DNA of 64,000 nucleotides from Spongospora subterranea f. sp. subterranea (lineage: Eukaryota; Endomyxa: Phytomyxea; Phytomyxea; Plasmodiophorida): contig JAUGWO010000069.1 in assembly GCA_049724395.1 (NCBI GenBank), positions 372,001-436,000 on the forward strand. Direction: 5' to 3'. Positions 9,095-21,965 of this stretch are shown here, piece after piece. Every line of letters begins with the position of its first letter. Position 1 is the stretch's first letter. The position numbers and the translations under genes were made by a program. Under the pieces are notes generated by a model that worked only from the letters and a program-made list of their open reading frames with translations, was not told the DNA's origin and did not search any database.

Positions 9095-11258
9095 ATGGGG
9101 AATTACCTCCCTGGAGCGGGGAAAATCCTGCAACGATCGAATCAACCAGAAGTGCTGCTGACCTATTCAGATTGTCGGTTGCTCACCGTTGGCAGAATAC
9201 GACTGAGTTTGATCTGTGAGACATAGTGAGCCTCCCTTCCGTACGAGAAGCGTTCGCCACATACAGAGAGCTCTACTTCAACGCGAACATGCTCGATAGT
9301 AGCCAGTTTGATGAAGTGTGGATATCATGTGACAATTGGTTCTTACGCCCTGTGAACGCTCAGTGCTGTTCTTCAGGTGTTCGGTGCTGTTTTTGGTGAT
9401 ACACAGCCACATTTTGAGGCGTGGGCTGGAGAGCGCCATCCAGATCACGTCAACGCATTACAGGTTTTTTCAGCGATTGCTGTGTATTGTGAAGGGTCGT
9501 TGCAAGAACGAGCCATCCTCGTGTTCGACGTATTCGACCTCGACGGATCCGCTGTAATCGACGTCGATGAGCTGGTAATTTTGCTCCATAGCACCATCAT
9601 CGCCATGTGCAAGATGGCCGGGGGCGTTGCTGCGCTGGACGCTGAATGCATTCACGGCGCTCAGCTGTTGGCGAGGTCTATAATAAGGTCAATCGATACG
9701 GACGGGAATCGAACGCTTTCTCGTAGTGAATTCGTCGAATGGGCCATAAAAAACGTTGGTAAGCGTTCGTCACGTCCTATAAAACAACCACAGAACGCGT
9801 TTGTCAGATGTGGCGATTTACGTCGACGGTTTTACTCAACATACCGAGGTACGGGTTGCCGCTGTGCAAATGCGGATCTCGGTCATGGAAGCGATGGAAG
9901 CGTTCGATGCAGTAAATAGCCCGCATTGACCAGACCGCGTCGATCGACCATGCCGTTAACCTGTTATCGCAATTGTGCCCGAACATGACCGGTGAGGAGA
10001 ACGAGATCTGTTCGAAAGGAATGCAGAACTCGAACAAACGATGTGACCGATCGTCGTTCGAGGCGTTTGCTCGGGCTGTGATCCAGTTCAACGTTGTGGC
10101 GAAGGGCACTGCTGGACCGATCAAGCGCGAGAAAGTGGAAGCGCTGCTATGGCTACAGAACGGGTTGGAACTGTGTAGGCACAGCTGATGGATGTGAATA
10201 ACCTTTACCCCAGTTTCCAGCCAAGCGAGCTCCGAATACGCGCTGAGCTGGAATCGTTGGGCGACAGTGACGACAAGCAAAATGACCGAAATTGGCAGCT
10301 GACTCGACGGCATTGGTTGTCGACAAAATGCAACGGATCCCTTTTTGACAACGCTTTGTATGCGGAATTCGAGGTAAGTCGAAATCCAGCTCGAAAGAGT
10401 TGGACAAGTTCTGATAGATTGCCAGAAATACGATCAAGACCAGAGCGGAAAACTCTCCACAAGCGAGATCGCCGAAATGCTGTTCGAAACCATGACACGC
10501 GATTACATCGGAAGCAAGGTCATGGGGATATCGGAGTCGTCCAAGCAGATCATGCGAGCGATGGTGAATTCGCTCGCCCAAGAAATCGTGGAAAGTATTG
10601 ATGGCGATGGAGACCAGCACGTTACGTGGCCCGAACTTCGGCGAATGTCGGCGTACATCGTGGAGAAGAGAGAAGCCCTGGCACGATGGTATCTGGATTT
10701 TCATCTGTCGTTCTTGGCGCGGTATTTCGCGTTCGACGAGGACCTCAATGCCACCCTGGACGAACTCGAGATTCAATCGGCATTGCTCCAGCGAATACGT
10801 CCTCTCGTGATCAACAATACCATCACTATAGCGGAATCAAATGCGCTTGTTCGCGAAACAACGGCAACCATTATGGAGGTCTCGGACAGAGACAAAAGTG
10901 GGGCGATATCAATGACCGAGTTTCATGATTGCGCTCAGCGAATATCCAGTATTGAAGCGACAATGATATTGAAGGCACGAAATCTGCCACATACGAGAAC
11001 GCAGGACGCAATTGAATACGCGCGAAGCCATTGCCGAAGAAGAAACTCGCCATGGTCGCCATGCTCAGATCAACCCGAGTGAACCAGATAGCGCCCAAAG
11101 AAGAACGAGATGAGAACGAACCGATCAGCAAAGTGTCTGAGTTGGCCCCTGAAGTCGTTCAGGTGGATTTACCCGAAAAGGACGAAGGGAAGTCCAAATC
11201 CAAGCCACAACTGAAGGGGAGCGGTTCCGGGAACAAAAAGAAGCCCAGGGCCAGATGA
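9095..11258 (+). CDS. Multi-EF-hand calcium-binding protein (exon ends uncertain)
   Basis: Coding segments on the plus strand carry several EF-hand loops: DLDGSAVIDVDEL (~9535), DTDGNRTLSRSEF (~9700), DQDQSGKLSTSEI (~10435), DGDGDQHVTWPEL (~10600) and DRDKSGAISMTEF (~10890). The ATG at 9095 gives MGN, a possible N-myristoylation start as in calcineurin-B-like proteins, but its link to the exon at about 9222 is not clean. Clear introns are 9315–9375 and 9760–9810 (approximate), 10173–10213 and 10375–10432. A frame change near 9912 needs either a 22-bp GT–AG intron or an indel. The C terminus is either 11082 or, through another frame change, the lysine-rich tail ending at 11258. Calcium sensing or buffering is inferred from the loops; no partner or enzymatic domain was seen. 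Confidence 0.65.
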
Positions 11259-12102
11259 ACTCGGGCATCGGGGCGATCATTAGGTCGGCAAACTCAATCG
11301 TAAATGTCAAATCCGCCCCCATGGCGAATTAGACGGTACCGCATGAACAACCCTGTGAGTCGAATAAACAACTACGCTTGCTCCGATAAATGTGCAACGA
11401 TTATTCCTACACAGTATATCTACTGTACAGTGGTATTGGACCTGCATCCTGTCAAGCGTACATCACGTCGTTCACGATTCACTGATGGTGAAAAGTTACA
11501 TACTGTAAATTACTGTTACTGTAATAGGAATAGCGTCGTTGAAAGATTGCATAAGTTCGTGTATTAGATTCACATCCACAACCGATTGAGCAGAGGATGA
11601 TGATTACCAGCTCCTGGTGTTGTCTGGCGAAGCGCCGCCCCATATTGACGACGTTGACAGCATGTGGCCAAGCCCGAGGGAAACGGATGGCGCTTGGGGC
11701 CTGCCCTTGAATGATATCGGTGTCCTTTTCCAGTCTGAGTTTGGGGCTGTGACAATTTCGTCAGTGCTGTCAAGAATCGATGGCGCCATGAGCAACTTGT
11801 TTGTACTAGAGATGATGGAAGACATGTTCTGTTCCATAACAAATTCAGAAGATGCAACCGGAGGGAGTTTGCTCCTTGTTGCCCATGGACGAGGGGCAAT
11901 GGATGCTGGGCTTGCGGCAGATTGACGAACTGGAAACAGGCTTGTCCTCAAAATCATATTGTCGTTTAGGGTAGTCAAGTCTTGAGTCGCTGGTACCACA
12001 GCCGATGATGTAGCTGGTGTCGTTTCACTAACCGACGCTTTCCAACGTCCTTGAACCACGACCCATTGACGAAGTTTCTGAATCATTTTTGCACTGGTAG
12101 CA
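11259..12102. other. Region without an assigned gene between the EF-hand and PPR-like genes
   Basis: From 11290 to 11580 the sequence is AT-rich with repeated TACTGTA-type words and no gene. A minus-strand frame (11604–12122, 172 codons, Ser/Thr/Pro-rich) begins 19 bases inside the 3' end of the PPR-like gene. It could be a separate small gene or the continuation of that gene after a missed splice. I see no recognisable domain in it. Confidence 0.4.
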
Positions 12103-13692
12103 TCACGACTCCCATCTGTCAATTGTCTGGATTAACAACTTGATATCTCGAGCAACGTCGTCCCAGAATTCCAGGTTCGCCAGCCTGCTTGGTCCAGATG
12201 ACAAATTCCAAATTCTTGTAAGTGGAATGAAGGTGAACGTAGACTTCTCAGCAGTAGGTGTCATCGAATACGCTTGACATATCTTTGGCATATGTTTTCC
12301 GAAGTCAGAAGCATAGGAAGCAGATTTCAAAACAGCCGAGGTATGATACCCGGTCAATCTGAATGCCAACTGTTCATTCATGTCAGTAAACCAGCGCCAA
12401 CAAATGTCGAATCGCCGAGCGTGAGAAGCCAAATGTAACGCGAGACCACATGGATAACGGTTGAGAAATTGTAGATGGCGATCGATACACCAACGGACCC
12501 GTTCAAACCAAAGGGTTCTGCCTCGAGGTACCGTTTCCTGGAAATAGCCAAAGCTGCAGAGATGGACCGTTTCGCTGAATACTTGTTTACTCATCGCCTC
12601 AGTTGAACTTGCAATCTGCCAGCCGAGTTTGTATCGGCCATTATCAGAGCACTTCCTTAAAATGGTACTTGCAAGATGACAAGCTGCAGCAGAGCCTGGA
12701 GAGAGGAGTTCCAGTATGAAAGACGCCCCTTCTTCATCGTAATAGTCGTCAGACGATTTTGCTGTAACAGACATGACCTTGTTTAACACTTCGTCTTTTT
12801 CGTTATAGAGATGATCATACATCATCTGCAATGACAGTTTGTCGAGTTGGTCAAGGTTGGATTCCAGCATGAACCGGTACATATCAAATATGGATTGAGT
12901 ATCGCCGCTGTTGATAGCCATGCGAATCAGAGTGTTGTACGCGACATAACCCCAATCGCTTGATTGGCAAACAAGCTTGAAGGTCGACACAGCTGTTTCC
13001 AGGGAACACGACGGTAGTGATGCGATCAAACGGTGGACAGACCGGTCGCCAAGCATATACCCGATCATGTCTGGGTCGGAATCCGTTAGCGAAAGAAGAA
13101 TACGTAAAGCTTCTTCAGAGTGAGACGCTGACAGCTTCAGGAACAATGAAGACACTGGTCTCAACGCCAGAACACTTTGTTTGAGAAACTGTATCGCTTC
13201 GATGGGTCCTACGTCTGATTTGATGTGAGCGCGGCGTGTCAGAAATGAGTCGAGCATCTCGTAGGTAACGTAAGGGGCATCATTGTTCCATGAGCCCAAA
13301 CTTGCTAGGCATTCCGAAAACTGATCGCGGTTGAACATTGTCGGAGACGGGAACACTAGTAGCATCGTAAAACAGCAGCGCAAAGGAGCCTTGGGAGAAA
13401 CCGAGAACTGCCCTGCCTTGATGACAGCATTGATTGCATTTTTGGCTAGGTTTGAAAATCGAATCATTTTTTCGAAATTTACAATATGCTCGCTCCCTGA
13501 ACCTTGTAACAAACACTTTATGCGGACAACCAAAGGGTCCTCGTACAGATCGATGAATCGGGACCAGTCGGATGAAAATTGTGGAATGGATGTCCAGTCC
13601 TTGTTGGGGGAAGGTCGTGTCAACTCCAAACTAAAATGGAAAGGAGTTACTGCTTGGGCGAGTTCGTCTGACATTTTGGAGGAAGAGTCCAT
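12103..13692 (-). CDS. Intronless PPR-like helical-repeat protein, 529 aa
   Basis: This is a single uninterrupted minus-strand frame of 530 codons starting at 13692. The protein is alpha-helical in character. The stretch WGYVAYNTLIRMAINSGDTQSIFDMYRFMLESN has the spacing and residues of a pentatricopeptide repeat (xxYNTLI…G…A…MYxxM), and neighbouring segments have similar but weaker periodicity. PPR proteins bind organellar RNA, so a mitochondrial RNA role is the most likely guess, but only one repeat is convincing. No targeting peptide is obvious at the N terminus (MDSSSKMSDELAQ). Its stop overlaps the start of the next minus-strand frame by 20 bases. About 470 bp of non-coding sequence separates it from PEX5. 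Confidence 0.6.
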   Translation of the reverse strand: MDSSSKMSDELAQAVTPFHFSLELTRPSPNKDWTSIPQFSSDWSRFIDLYEDPLVVRIKCLLQGSGSEHIVNFEKMIRFSNLAKNAINAVIKAGQFSVSPKAPLRCCFTMLLVFPSPTMFNRDQFSECLASLGSWNNDAPYVTYEMLDSFLTRRAHIKSDVGPIEAIQFLKQSVLALRPVSSLFLKLSASHSEEALRILLSLTDSDPDMIGYMLGDRSVHRLIASLPSCSLETAVSTFKLVCQSSDWGYVAYNTLIRMAINSGDTQSIFDMYRFMLESNLDQLDKLSLQMMYDHLYNEKDEVLNKVMSVTAKSSDDYYDEEGASFILELLSPGSAAACHLASTILRKCSDNGRYKLGWQIASSTEAMSKQVFSETVHLCSFGYFQETVPRGRTLWFERVRWCIDRHLQFLNRYPCGLALHLASHARRFDICWRWFTDMNEQLAFRLTGYHTSAVLKSASYASDFGKHMPKICQAYSMTPTAEKSTFTFIPLTRIWNLSSGPSRLANLEFWDDVARDIKLLIQTIDRWES

Positions 13693-14160
13693 AGCTGAGA
13701 TTGTTTGAGGACGGAAAAGGTTTGAAGTAGAGGAGTTTCCGAGAGAATTTGCACAGAACAGTGTTCCGTCGAATGCTATTGTTCAGTAAGATTGAAAATT
13801 TCGAATGATTTGTCTAGCGAAAAATCAGTCTGCACATTCTACAACCGGAACTACAGATAAAACCAGGAACCACATCGTGACTCATCAAAGTAGATGATTC
13901 ACGTTCGCAAATCAAAATCTACATTCCGGAAGGCAAAACGCTTTCAACTGAGACAGCGCCTTATTGAGAAATATCGCAGTGGCGGACAACATACATGACG
14001 CGCGTTGTTGAAACATTTCAGTATAATAACGCTGATGAAAATCGCTAAGCAGTACAATGATGTGTGGGTCCCGGCATTCAGCCTGCCATCGTGGTGTTTA
14101 CAACATCAGATTGAATTAAATAAACACGATATCCCTGCGTGCACAGATGCTTGTTGACAG
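13693..14160. other. Intergenic region between PEX5 and the PPR-like gene
   Basis: This is AT-rich sequence with no supported reading frame. It holds the 3' end of PEX5 transcripts and the presumed promoter of the PPR-like gene, both on the minus strand. Confidence 0.6.
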
Positions 14161-16405
14161 TCAAAATTCAAAATAAGGCCGAAATAACTCCGGATCTTTT
14201 TTGTCAACGAGCGAGAAGAACTCAGGCGGGCAGTTCATCGAAGCGAGCGTGATGTTGAGATAACTCCATACATGGTCTGCACGCGGACTGCGCGAAAGCG
14301 TCGCCAAATACGATTGAGCAGCTTCCCTGTGCATTCCTAGACAGCGATTAAAGCAAATATTATAATTATGAGCATAAGCACCTTGATTTGCAAAGCTGAT
14401 TCCTAAATTAGCTAGTGCACGTACATAATTGGGTTTCAGCTCGAGTGCTCTGCAATATTCTTATTAAACCCGTTGAAGTTGAATGTAAGCCTAGCTACCT
14501 TCTATATGAATGCACTGCAAGCTGACTTTGAGAACCGTTCGCTTGACTGGCACCCAATTTGTTCCATAACGACGCGTCATTAGGATTTAATTGAACTGCT
14601 TTTGAAAAGGACTCAAACGCCATTGTGAAATCACCTGATATATTATACAGCACACCAAGAGCAGTGTGGATGTTGACATCGTTCGGGCTGAAAGATGCCG
14701 CCTTTGAAAACATTTCGATAACTTGGCTAGTAAGATTTCCAGGGGAACCGCATGTTCCGTAAAGTGCAGAAAAATCGTCCGATTGCACAGACGCACCGGC
14801 AGAATGAGACATAAACTGAAAATTTGGATTGTTTTCAAGCCATGATTTGAGTGCATCAAGCGCTCTTGTCTGAATTCAGCGGTTGTCAGACGATAGAATA
14901 ACCTGGAAGCAGATGTACCTGATCTAGATCGTTAGTGTGGCTAACTCCTAACATTAAAAGTGAATCCAAATTATAAGGGTCCAGATCAAGAGCAGTGGAA
15001 AGCGCCGCAATACACTGACTATCGTTCTCATTCTCCGCATTGCATTGGCCTAATAACCTCCACGCATTCTGAGAAAAGAATGAGAAAAAAAGAGCAGGAA
15101 AAGTAGTTTCTTACCAAGTTTTCCCGGGAACGCTGAACTTCTGCTTCAAAGGCTAGAATAGCCTCTGATAAGCTATCCGTTTTCATGAGGGCGATGCCTT
15201 TTTCCATGGCATTTCCATCGTGTAAATAAGGATTCTGTTCAGCAAAGACATACGCAGGGCACTTAGAGATAACAGGAACTTCATCCCTTTTTTCATGCAG
15301 CGAATTAGCATATTCTTTCCAATCAAAATGTTCGAAATCATCAATCCAGTTATCATCATGTTCAATGCCTTCCGTAATTGCCGTCGTTTCCGTTTCAGTC
15401 AAACCCAATGTCGCCGGTGAACTGTTGTGCCCACGTATTCTCGTCGCTGGACGCATCAGCAAACTGTGCTCCCCACGAACGGTCACTTTGCTGCTGATCG
15501 AATTCGCTAGCCCAATGACTACGACACAGACCGTAAACCAAGGCGGACCACTGGATAGATAATTCGTCTTACGATCCAAAGGTATCAATCTTCGATTCGG
15601 CTAAAGGTACAATTTCTTTGACACAATTGCTAGCTTCATCAAGAACAATTTCCCCAGCTTCTAGCTGCAAAGTCATTGTTAAATGCGAGATTAAAGAAAA
15701 CAACAACATTATACTCGCGAAAGGAATTGGACAAACTTCGAATTGCGAACTTTTTCATTGGAGCTGGTTTGAAGTTTCCTGAGCATTGATAAATCCAAAG
15801 GCGCTCCTTGCTGAGGTATTGCTTCTCGTGATTGATTTGAGAATTGTTCGACCCATGCGTTAGCAGGGGCTTCTCTTGTTGTCTGATTATGGAACTGATC
15901 CACCCACCCATGATGTTCTGTAAGATTGCTCGATTGATCAAAACCACGGGAGAAAAACCGGGGCAGACCTGTGTGAGCTAAAGGCCCCGATATGAACTGA
16001 TCAGCCCAAACATTGGGATTTTGTATTTGAGACCGCATGTTCTGAATGTTCCAATTTTGGAACTGCTGCACTAGATCAGGACCTGAATGAAAGGGAAAAT
16101 GATGCGGTTCATGGGCGAATGCGGACTCTGGTAGAAGATAAAATGAGACCAGAAACACAATTCCAAAAGATACCCATTTTACCGAACTGGACAACTTGAT
16201 TATTGTCACATGGAGCCGCGAGTTCATGTTCATGCACGAACTGATCCGCATTGAACCCATCCTGAGGCCCATGGATCTCGCTGAAAGGCGAGCGTGACTC
16301 CTGGAGCGACGATGGCGCAGCGAGTGTGACTTGACTAGCGAGCTGACTCAGACCTGATTGTTGTCCACATTCCCCGGACGAGATCAAGTTCGCTATCGCC
16401 GACAT
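14161..16405 (-). CDS. PEX5: PEX5, peroxisomal targeting signal 1 receptor (one-base frameshift)
   Basis: Eight exons on the minus strand (16405–16183, 16127–15715, 15664–15573, 15518–15115, 15068–14919, 14869–14499, 14449–14382, 14336–14161) are separated by introns of 45–55 bp. The product is 631 aa, against 639 in human. The N terminus MSAIANLISSGEC carries the conserved cysteine that is mono-ubiquitinated for export. The first half holds repeated WxxxF/Y pentapeptides (WADQF, WVDQF, WVEQF, WASEF, WGAQF, WAQQF, WIDDF) that bind PEX14 and PEX13. The second half is the TPR domain that binds PTS1 tripeptides, ending with SYRRALELKPNYVRALANLG and MHREAAQSYL. Exon 4 has one base too many near 15398–15406 (CCC/AAA runs); removing it restores a continuous frame. 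It is divergently transcribed from UBR1. Confidence 0.92.
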
Positions 16406-16933
16406 TAGCTACTAATAGCTTTGGAAATCTGTAAAGCGTTTTTTTGTATATTTGACACGGCGCAGCCCATCACCCACCGTATGTAACTGTGGTACGGCAC
16501 CAAGTTGCCCTCAGTCGTGATGGCAGTCGTCATGTTGCTGATGTTTTCGCAATGTTGAGCCCGATGAACAACGTCCTACCACGATCGTGTGTTTGGGGAG
16601 GGTGATGTGTATCGATACCCATCCTGGATGGCGTTTCCTAGTTCCTAGCCGCACGCGGTCGACCACCGGGTTTTGCCGAATTTTATTCCATATATAAATA
16701 AACGGTCGTATTTGTCTGTGTCAATGACGTTTATCAGAGTATCATCGGTATCGAAATGATTTCCCGTAACAAGCAGAGTGCGTTACAACTGTCGTAGGAG
16801 TTTTTAGGTGGTGGAGAACTCTCCATCATCTGATCGACTAAACAGATCGCTATATAGAGCGCCGCGCATCATTACGGTTCGCCCCTCCTGCCGAGCACGT
16901 GGTGGCGGCGATCTGGTCCCCCTGGGTGTCGCG
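16406..16933. promoter_or_regulatory. Divergent promoter between PEX5 (-) and UBR1 (+)
   Basis: About 400–500 bp separate the two start codons, which point away from each other, so this interval must contain both promoters. A TATA-like run, TATATAAATA, lies at about 16691–16700, on the UBR1 side. An in-frame ATG at 16808 could extend UBR1 upstream of the preferred ATG at 16934. No other element is recognised. Confidence 0.45.
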
Positions 16934-19900
16934 ATGGGCTCGAGTCTAGATCACGCCATGCTTAAGAGGCTGGCCGATTCTCCGCCGCCGGCCACATTAC
17001 CCCCCGAAATCAACTCAGAGGAGTCGTTACGTATGTTGATTGCAATGATATGCCAAGAAAGCGACTGTAAATCTCGAACCATGGATCCGCCGCCTGCTTG
17101 CCGGCGATTCTGACGTGCAACAATTTTTTTCCACACTCGCCAGCGTATTCCCCTTCATCGATGTCTGTTCCGATACACCTTTTGAGATTTCCTTAATCAG
17201 GTTAATACGTCAACAGTTTGTGCATATGCGTTTAGGCCGGATGAACCAGCTTATCAGTGTTCAACCTGTGGTGTGGATCCAACCTGTATTCAATGTGCAA
17301 CCTGCTTCAGATTAGCAGATCATACAGGGCACAAGATCAAGATGACCCATGCCGGTAATTTTCCAATTCGTTATTGGTAGCCGTCGAATTTTAATTTCGG
17401 TTTGTCAAGGTGGAGGAGGGCTTTGTGATTGTGGTGATCTCAGTAGTTGGGCTGAAGACGGCGTCTGTTCCCGTCATGCAAGGTCCAATGTGAATCCCGA
17501 CGCTGGTTCTATGGAGCTTTCTGAACAAACCAGCCGCGTTCTTGACTGCATTGTAACGTTCGTATTTGATTGTGTAGCTCAAATCAACGATCACTCCATG
17601 ATTGATGACGAAATGGTGGCTTTTTTAAGTCCCTCGGCGCCATACGTTATTCATCTCTGCAACGATAGTGTGCACACATTCGATGAAGTTGTCGGGCATC
17701 TTCATGAGTTTGTCGGCCTTTCGCGACCTACCGGACTCAGCATTGCCTTGAAGGTTGATTATTTCCAACGGTGCATATTTGCGAATGGCACTGAACAGCA
17801 ATTGCTCTCACTACGTGACGTGTTCATTGGTTTTGGGATTGACACTGTAATAACTGTTCGTCCAAAATTTCTTTGTACCGAGTCTCAGATTGTTTCCGTA
17901 ATCAAAATCCTTACTGATTTATGCGCTGCATCTGATTCCATTCGCTGTGCAATCGCACAGCAGCTATCATTTAGCCGCGAATCAATACCACATGGTAGTT
18001 ATATGTCAAGTTTGATGCACGCTTCGCATACTTTTTCTCTCGCGTTGACCCAAACCATGTTCCCGTTTCATTTCCAGCTGTTTATTTTAATGGATTTCAA
18101 AGAAAAGTTCACACTTAGCTTTACCAAAGACTACGCCGATTTTACTGAAAACGCAATGCGACCCTCTCAGAACGGCGGCAGGTCGGTACTTGACTATTCA
18201 GTTCAGTTGTATACTATTCCGGATATGGTCTTGCGTCTTTGCCAAACGCAGAACTTACTAGGGTCGTTTTTGGAAACATTTCAAGCAATGTTGATAGCAA
18301 GGCTTACTGGTACCAACGTGGGAGGTACGGAACCGATGATGAGACCAGATAGTGAAGACGAAGGGCTCGTGGCGCCAGCATTACGAGATCTCTCGTATAT
18401 AGTGGGTAATAACGGAGTCTGTGAGTATATTTACAGGTCTCGCCCCGATATTTTTTTGCGTTGGCTGGACGTGCTTCATCATCTCGAGGGTAGAGATATG
18501 CAGATCAGGCAACAGGGGTCCCACGTTGAATATGAAAGTCTCAAATGGTGGTTAATGTTTAGCAGTACAATGCGAGTATATACAGTGAGCAAAGTTATCC
18601 TGGGTTATCTTGAGACAAGATGGGTGCCAGAAGACTTGAAGCGCATCATTGTTCCGGTCATTGGCCACTTTATGGTGGGTTTCCAATTTGAAGAACTCAG
18701 TTCTAACGTCAGTTGAGGTGCAACGGCTATGCTTCTCATGCGCTAATAATCTTTTTACAGAAATTAGAAATCGGTTCGGGTTTTGTTTGTCCTATCTTCA
18801 ACATTTTCAATGACCCAGTGTCATTTCATTATCCCCTTCGCCGATTCATTATTGAGCTTGTCAGCAGTTTTTGTATCAAAACTGCGATCCCTGTATCGTC
18901 GTGCTTGTCGAGCACAGATTTGATCCCCGTGGCCGACTATCTCATGCGTGCCACCGCATTGGCCGCCCACATTCGTTCAGAAACCTGGGTGTTGAACGGA
19001 AGCATGATGATGCGACAAGCTATGACATATGACCGGGTTAGAGCAAGAGATGTAATGTTTGAGTCAGATTTACTTGCCTTCCAATGTTGTGCTACCGTTA
19101 TGGGGGGCGAGGCTTTTTTGATCATGCTCTCCTATCGTTTCATGGTTCAGGATGTGGTATTTCCCGCAAGACCTCGACCTCCCCTATTGGACGCAGTTTC
19201 GCTGACCAAGTATGTTTCAATCGTGGAGTTATTTCTTTCCGTCGTTATGGGTGTAATTGTGGAACGCTTTCGGATTTGTGAAAATCGGAATTGCGGACTT
19301 GATCGCGACATCGTTCATTTTCTTCTGCTAGAGGATTTGACACATAGTGACTTGCTCAGCCGTTTGAATCAGGATACTTCCATTGACATCGATAAAGCTT
19401 TGCAAAGGCTCGCAAAGTTTGTCGTCCCTAATAGCCTTGATCAAGGCAAGTTTCAGGTCAAGCGGGAAGCGGTTTTGCAGCATTTTGATCCTGGTTTTTC
19501 GAAATATGACAGGAGTCAACGCCAAGATGCAATAACACGATTTTCGTTGCTCTGTTCTACAGAACCGAAAGCTACCGTCACGATACCGAGCTTACCTTTA
19601 CCTGCACCTAGTTTCATCGCATTGTTTGATTTGTTTTCATTGAAGTGTCTATTCGTAATGTTATCCATGGTAGACGTTGTGCAGGTTACCGAAATCATAG
19701 TTAAAATCATGCTTAGGTGCTGTCCAACCAATCATTTCTTACTTCTTGCTCGCTGTACTCCATTCTTCGAATCATCTCGGCCGGCGTTCGCGACGCCCAA
19801 AATTTTCCACACTGTTTTCCAGTTGAGGAATTCATCTGCTGTTTAACTGCACCTGTATGTTCCGAAAATCGCAGTATATTCCAAAATCTGTGCGATTTAG

Positions 19901-21965
19901 TTCTTGAGGTAAGCGGGAATCGAAATTGCAAATTCTCTGTGCGTATATTCTGGTTTTTAGGATGTTCCGTCGGCAAGAAGTCACGTGGACTACATCAAGC
20001 TTGTGATATCAGAGCTATGCATGATCAGTCCAGAGTGTGCTACATTCGCTGGTCCCATGTTTGCAGCGGCTGCAGAAGCGGAACAGCAAGAAGAAATCAA
20101 GAAAAACGCTGACAAGCGGCGACTTCGTAAAGAATCTGCTCGCGCTCTGGCTCTCAGTCGGATAAACGAGCAAATCAGGGATTTCTCGAATGCGAACTCA
20201 AGTTCACTTGAAGAACTTTCCAACAATGATGCGTTGCAAACAGGCCATACCTGTATCTGTAAGAAGCTCGCGTTTGAGAAAAGATTCAATACTGATGAGG
20301 CGACAGTATGTAGGTCGAACGACTGTCAAGAGGATATAGGCCTGTTGTCATGGATCGGCAAATGCCGCTTGTCTGATTTTTTGCTGTGTAGCTCGGAACG
20401 CTGTAGAAAGAGGCCCCGGTCAACCGGTTTTTCGACACCAAAGATAATGTATTCCCGCGATTGTGGACACGCAATGCATTATGCCTGTTACAGTCGCCTC
20501 CTAGCGTCATTATTGCAGTTAAGAGCTACTGCAGAGCATTATGAAGGAATTCATGTTGTTGACATCTCCAACGGCGAAATAACGTGTCCTCTTTGTAAAT
20601 GTCATGCCAACACTCTTTTGCCCTGCCAACCGTCTACGTTGGTGTTGCCGCGATCTGCTGAACAGAATTGTGATACTTCACTGTTTCTAGCTTCTTACTT
20701 GCCATCACTTTGTGACCGGTACACAAATTTTGTTGGCACAACAGAGGACACCGAAGATATCGCCGACGTGGTGGTCCAATTTTCTTCACGTGTCAAAAAG
20801 CTTTACTCAGGCGGCGAACTTGATGGTGGTGTGATTTCGCTGATAGCAGATTACCTGCACGTTACAGATGTTCGGCATCGGGATAAATCGTTGCTTTCTC
20901 AAAGCGAACTTATGCACCTTCGCTGTTTGCTTGGAAATGCCGCTGAGTACGACTTGTTCAAATTCGTGAGATTGCGTCTAACGCTTGATTACAGTTACCT
21001 CAAATTTTCCGTGGATGAAACTTACATTGACAACTTTTTCTCTACCGTCTCTGATTTCACTCCTTGGGTTTCGACGAGAGTCAGGTTTCTTGTCCATTTT
21101 GCAGTTATGTTGATTTGCCTCGAGGAACCGGCGGAGGCCCTGCGTCGCCTTATAGTGATGGGGTTTTACTACTTACGTGATAAATCTGAATCCGCTACTG
21201 AAGCCGAATACAACGTGGTGCAGTACCGGCATGCTATAGACGTGGGAAACGCTGATGATTTGAGGTCAATGGCCGATTTATTTTCGGCATCTTTCCTCAG
21301 GCAAGCAGCAATATTGTTTTCTGCTTTACAAAGCAACCAATGCCTTGACCTATCATATTCGTCGCTGCTGACCTATTTCCGCATCAATTTGAAGAGATCC
21401 GGCACTCGAGAACTGCTTCAGCCTTTCGACGTTGCGCATGTACAACTTCCTCTCGCCTACGTATATCCGAAGTTAGCTCCCCTGCCTAAGTCGTTTCTTG
21501 AACTGTTCGATGCTGCCGCGAGGGCTTTGTGCTCGCTATGTAAGAGGGCCCCTAAACGAGCCTGTATCTGTTTGATATGTGGCGACATAATTTGTTCGGC
21601 TAAAGACTGTCGTGGCGGAAGAAGCGGTGCATTGTCGACACATACACGGCATTTTTGTGGCGACCAAGGTGCTTTTCTAATGATATCGATCGTAAGAATG
21701 CCCTTTTTTTTCAATTATGTGTCTAATTGTTTCTGATTTTCAGGGATCTGTTATTGTTATTTGTGACGGATACTCTTGTGATTTTGCATCGCCTTATCTG
21801 GATGAGCATGGAGAAACTGATCGTGGCCTGCATCGTGGCCATCCTCTTCATCTGGACGCGCTGCGCTTGCGCCATCTCGAGCAAACTGTTTGCGGACTGG
21901 AAATCGGATCCTATGTTTCAAGAAAAAGGTGGTACTCCATATCACCTGCTAGAAACGCACTGTAA
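16934..21965 (+). CDS. UBR1: UBR1-family N-recognin E3 ubiquitin ligase
   Basis: This is a long multi-exon gene. The UBR box is split by short introns at about 17215–17475 (FRPDEPAYQCSTCGVDPTC, CATCFRLADHTGHK, then GGGGLCDCGDLSSW). It binds the basic N-terminal residues of N-degron substrates. A long helical central region with CNDSVHTFDEVVGHL follows. The charged segment EEIKKNADKRRLRKESA precedes the RING-H2 finger (CICKK at ~20247, CGHAMHYAC at ~20464, CPLCKC at ~20587). The C-terminal autoinhibitory region ends with CLICGDIICSAKDC and ASPYLDEHGETDRGLHRG. Clear introns include about 18706–18760 and 21692–21743. The 5' exons (16934–17215) are not fully resolved: one junction near 17205 needs either a small intron or a one-base indel. 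The length is close to the family norm of about 1,750 residues if all exons join. Confidence 0.9.
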
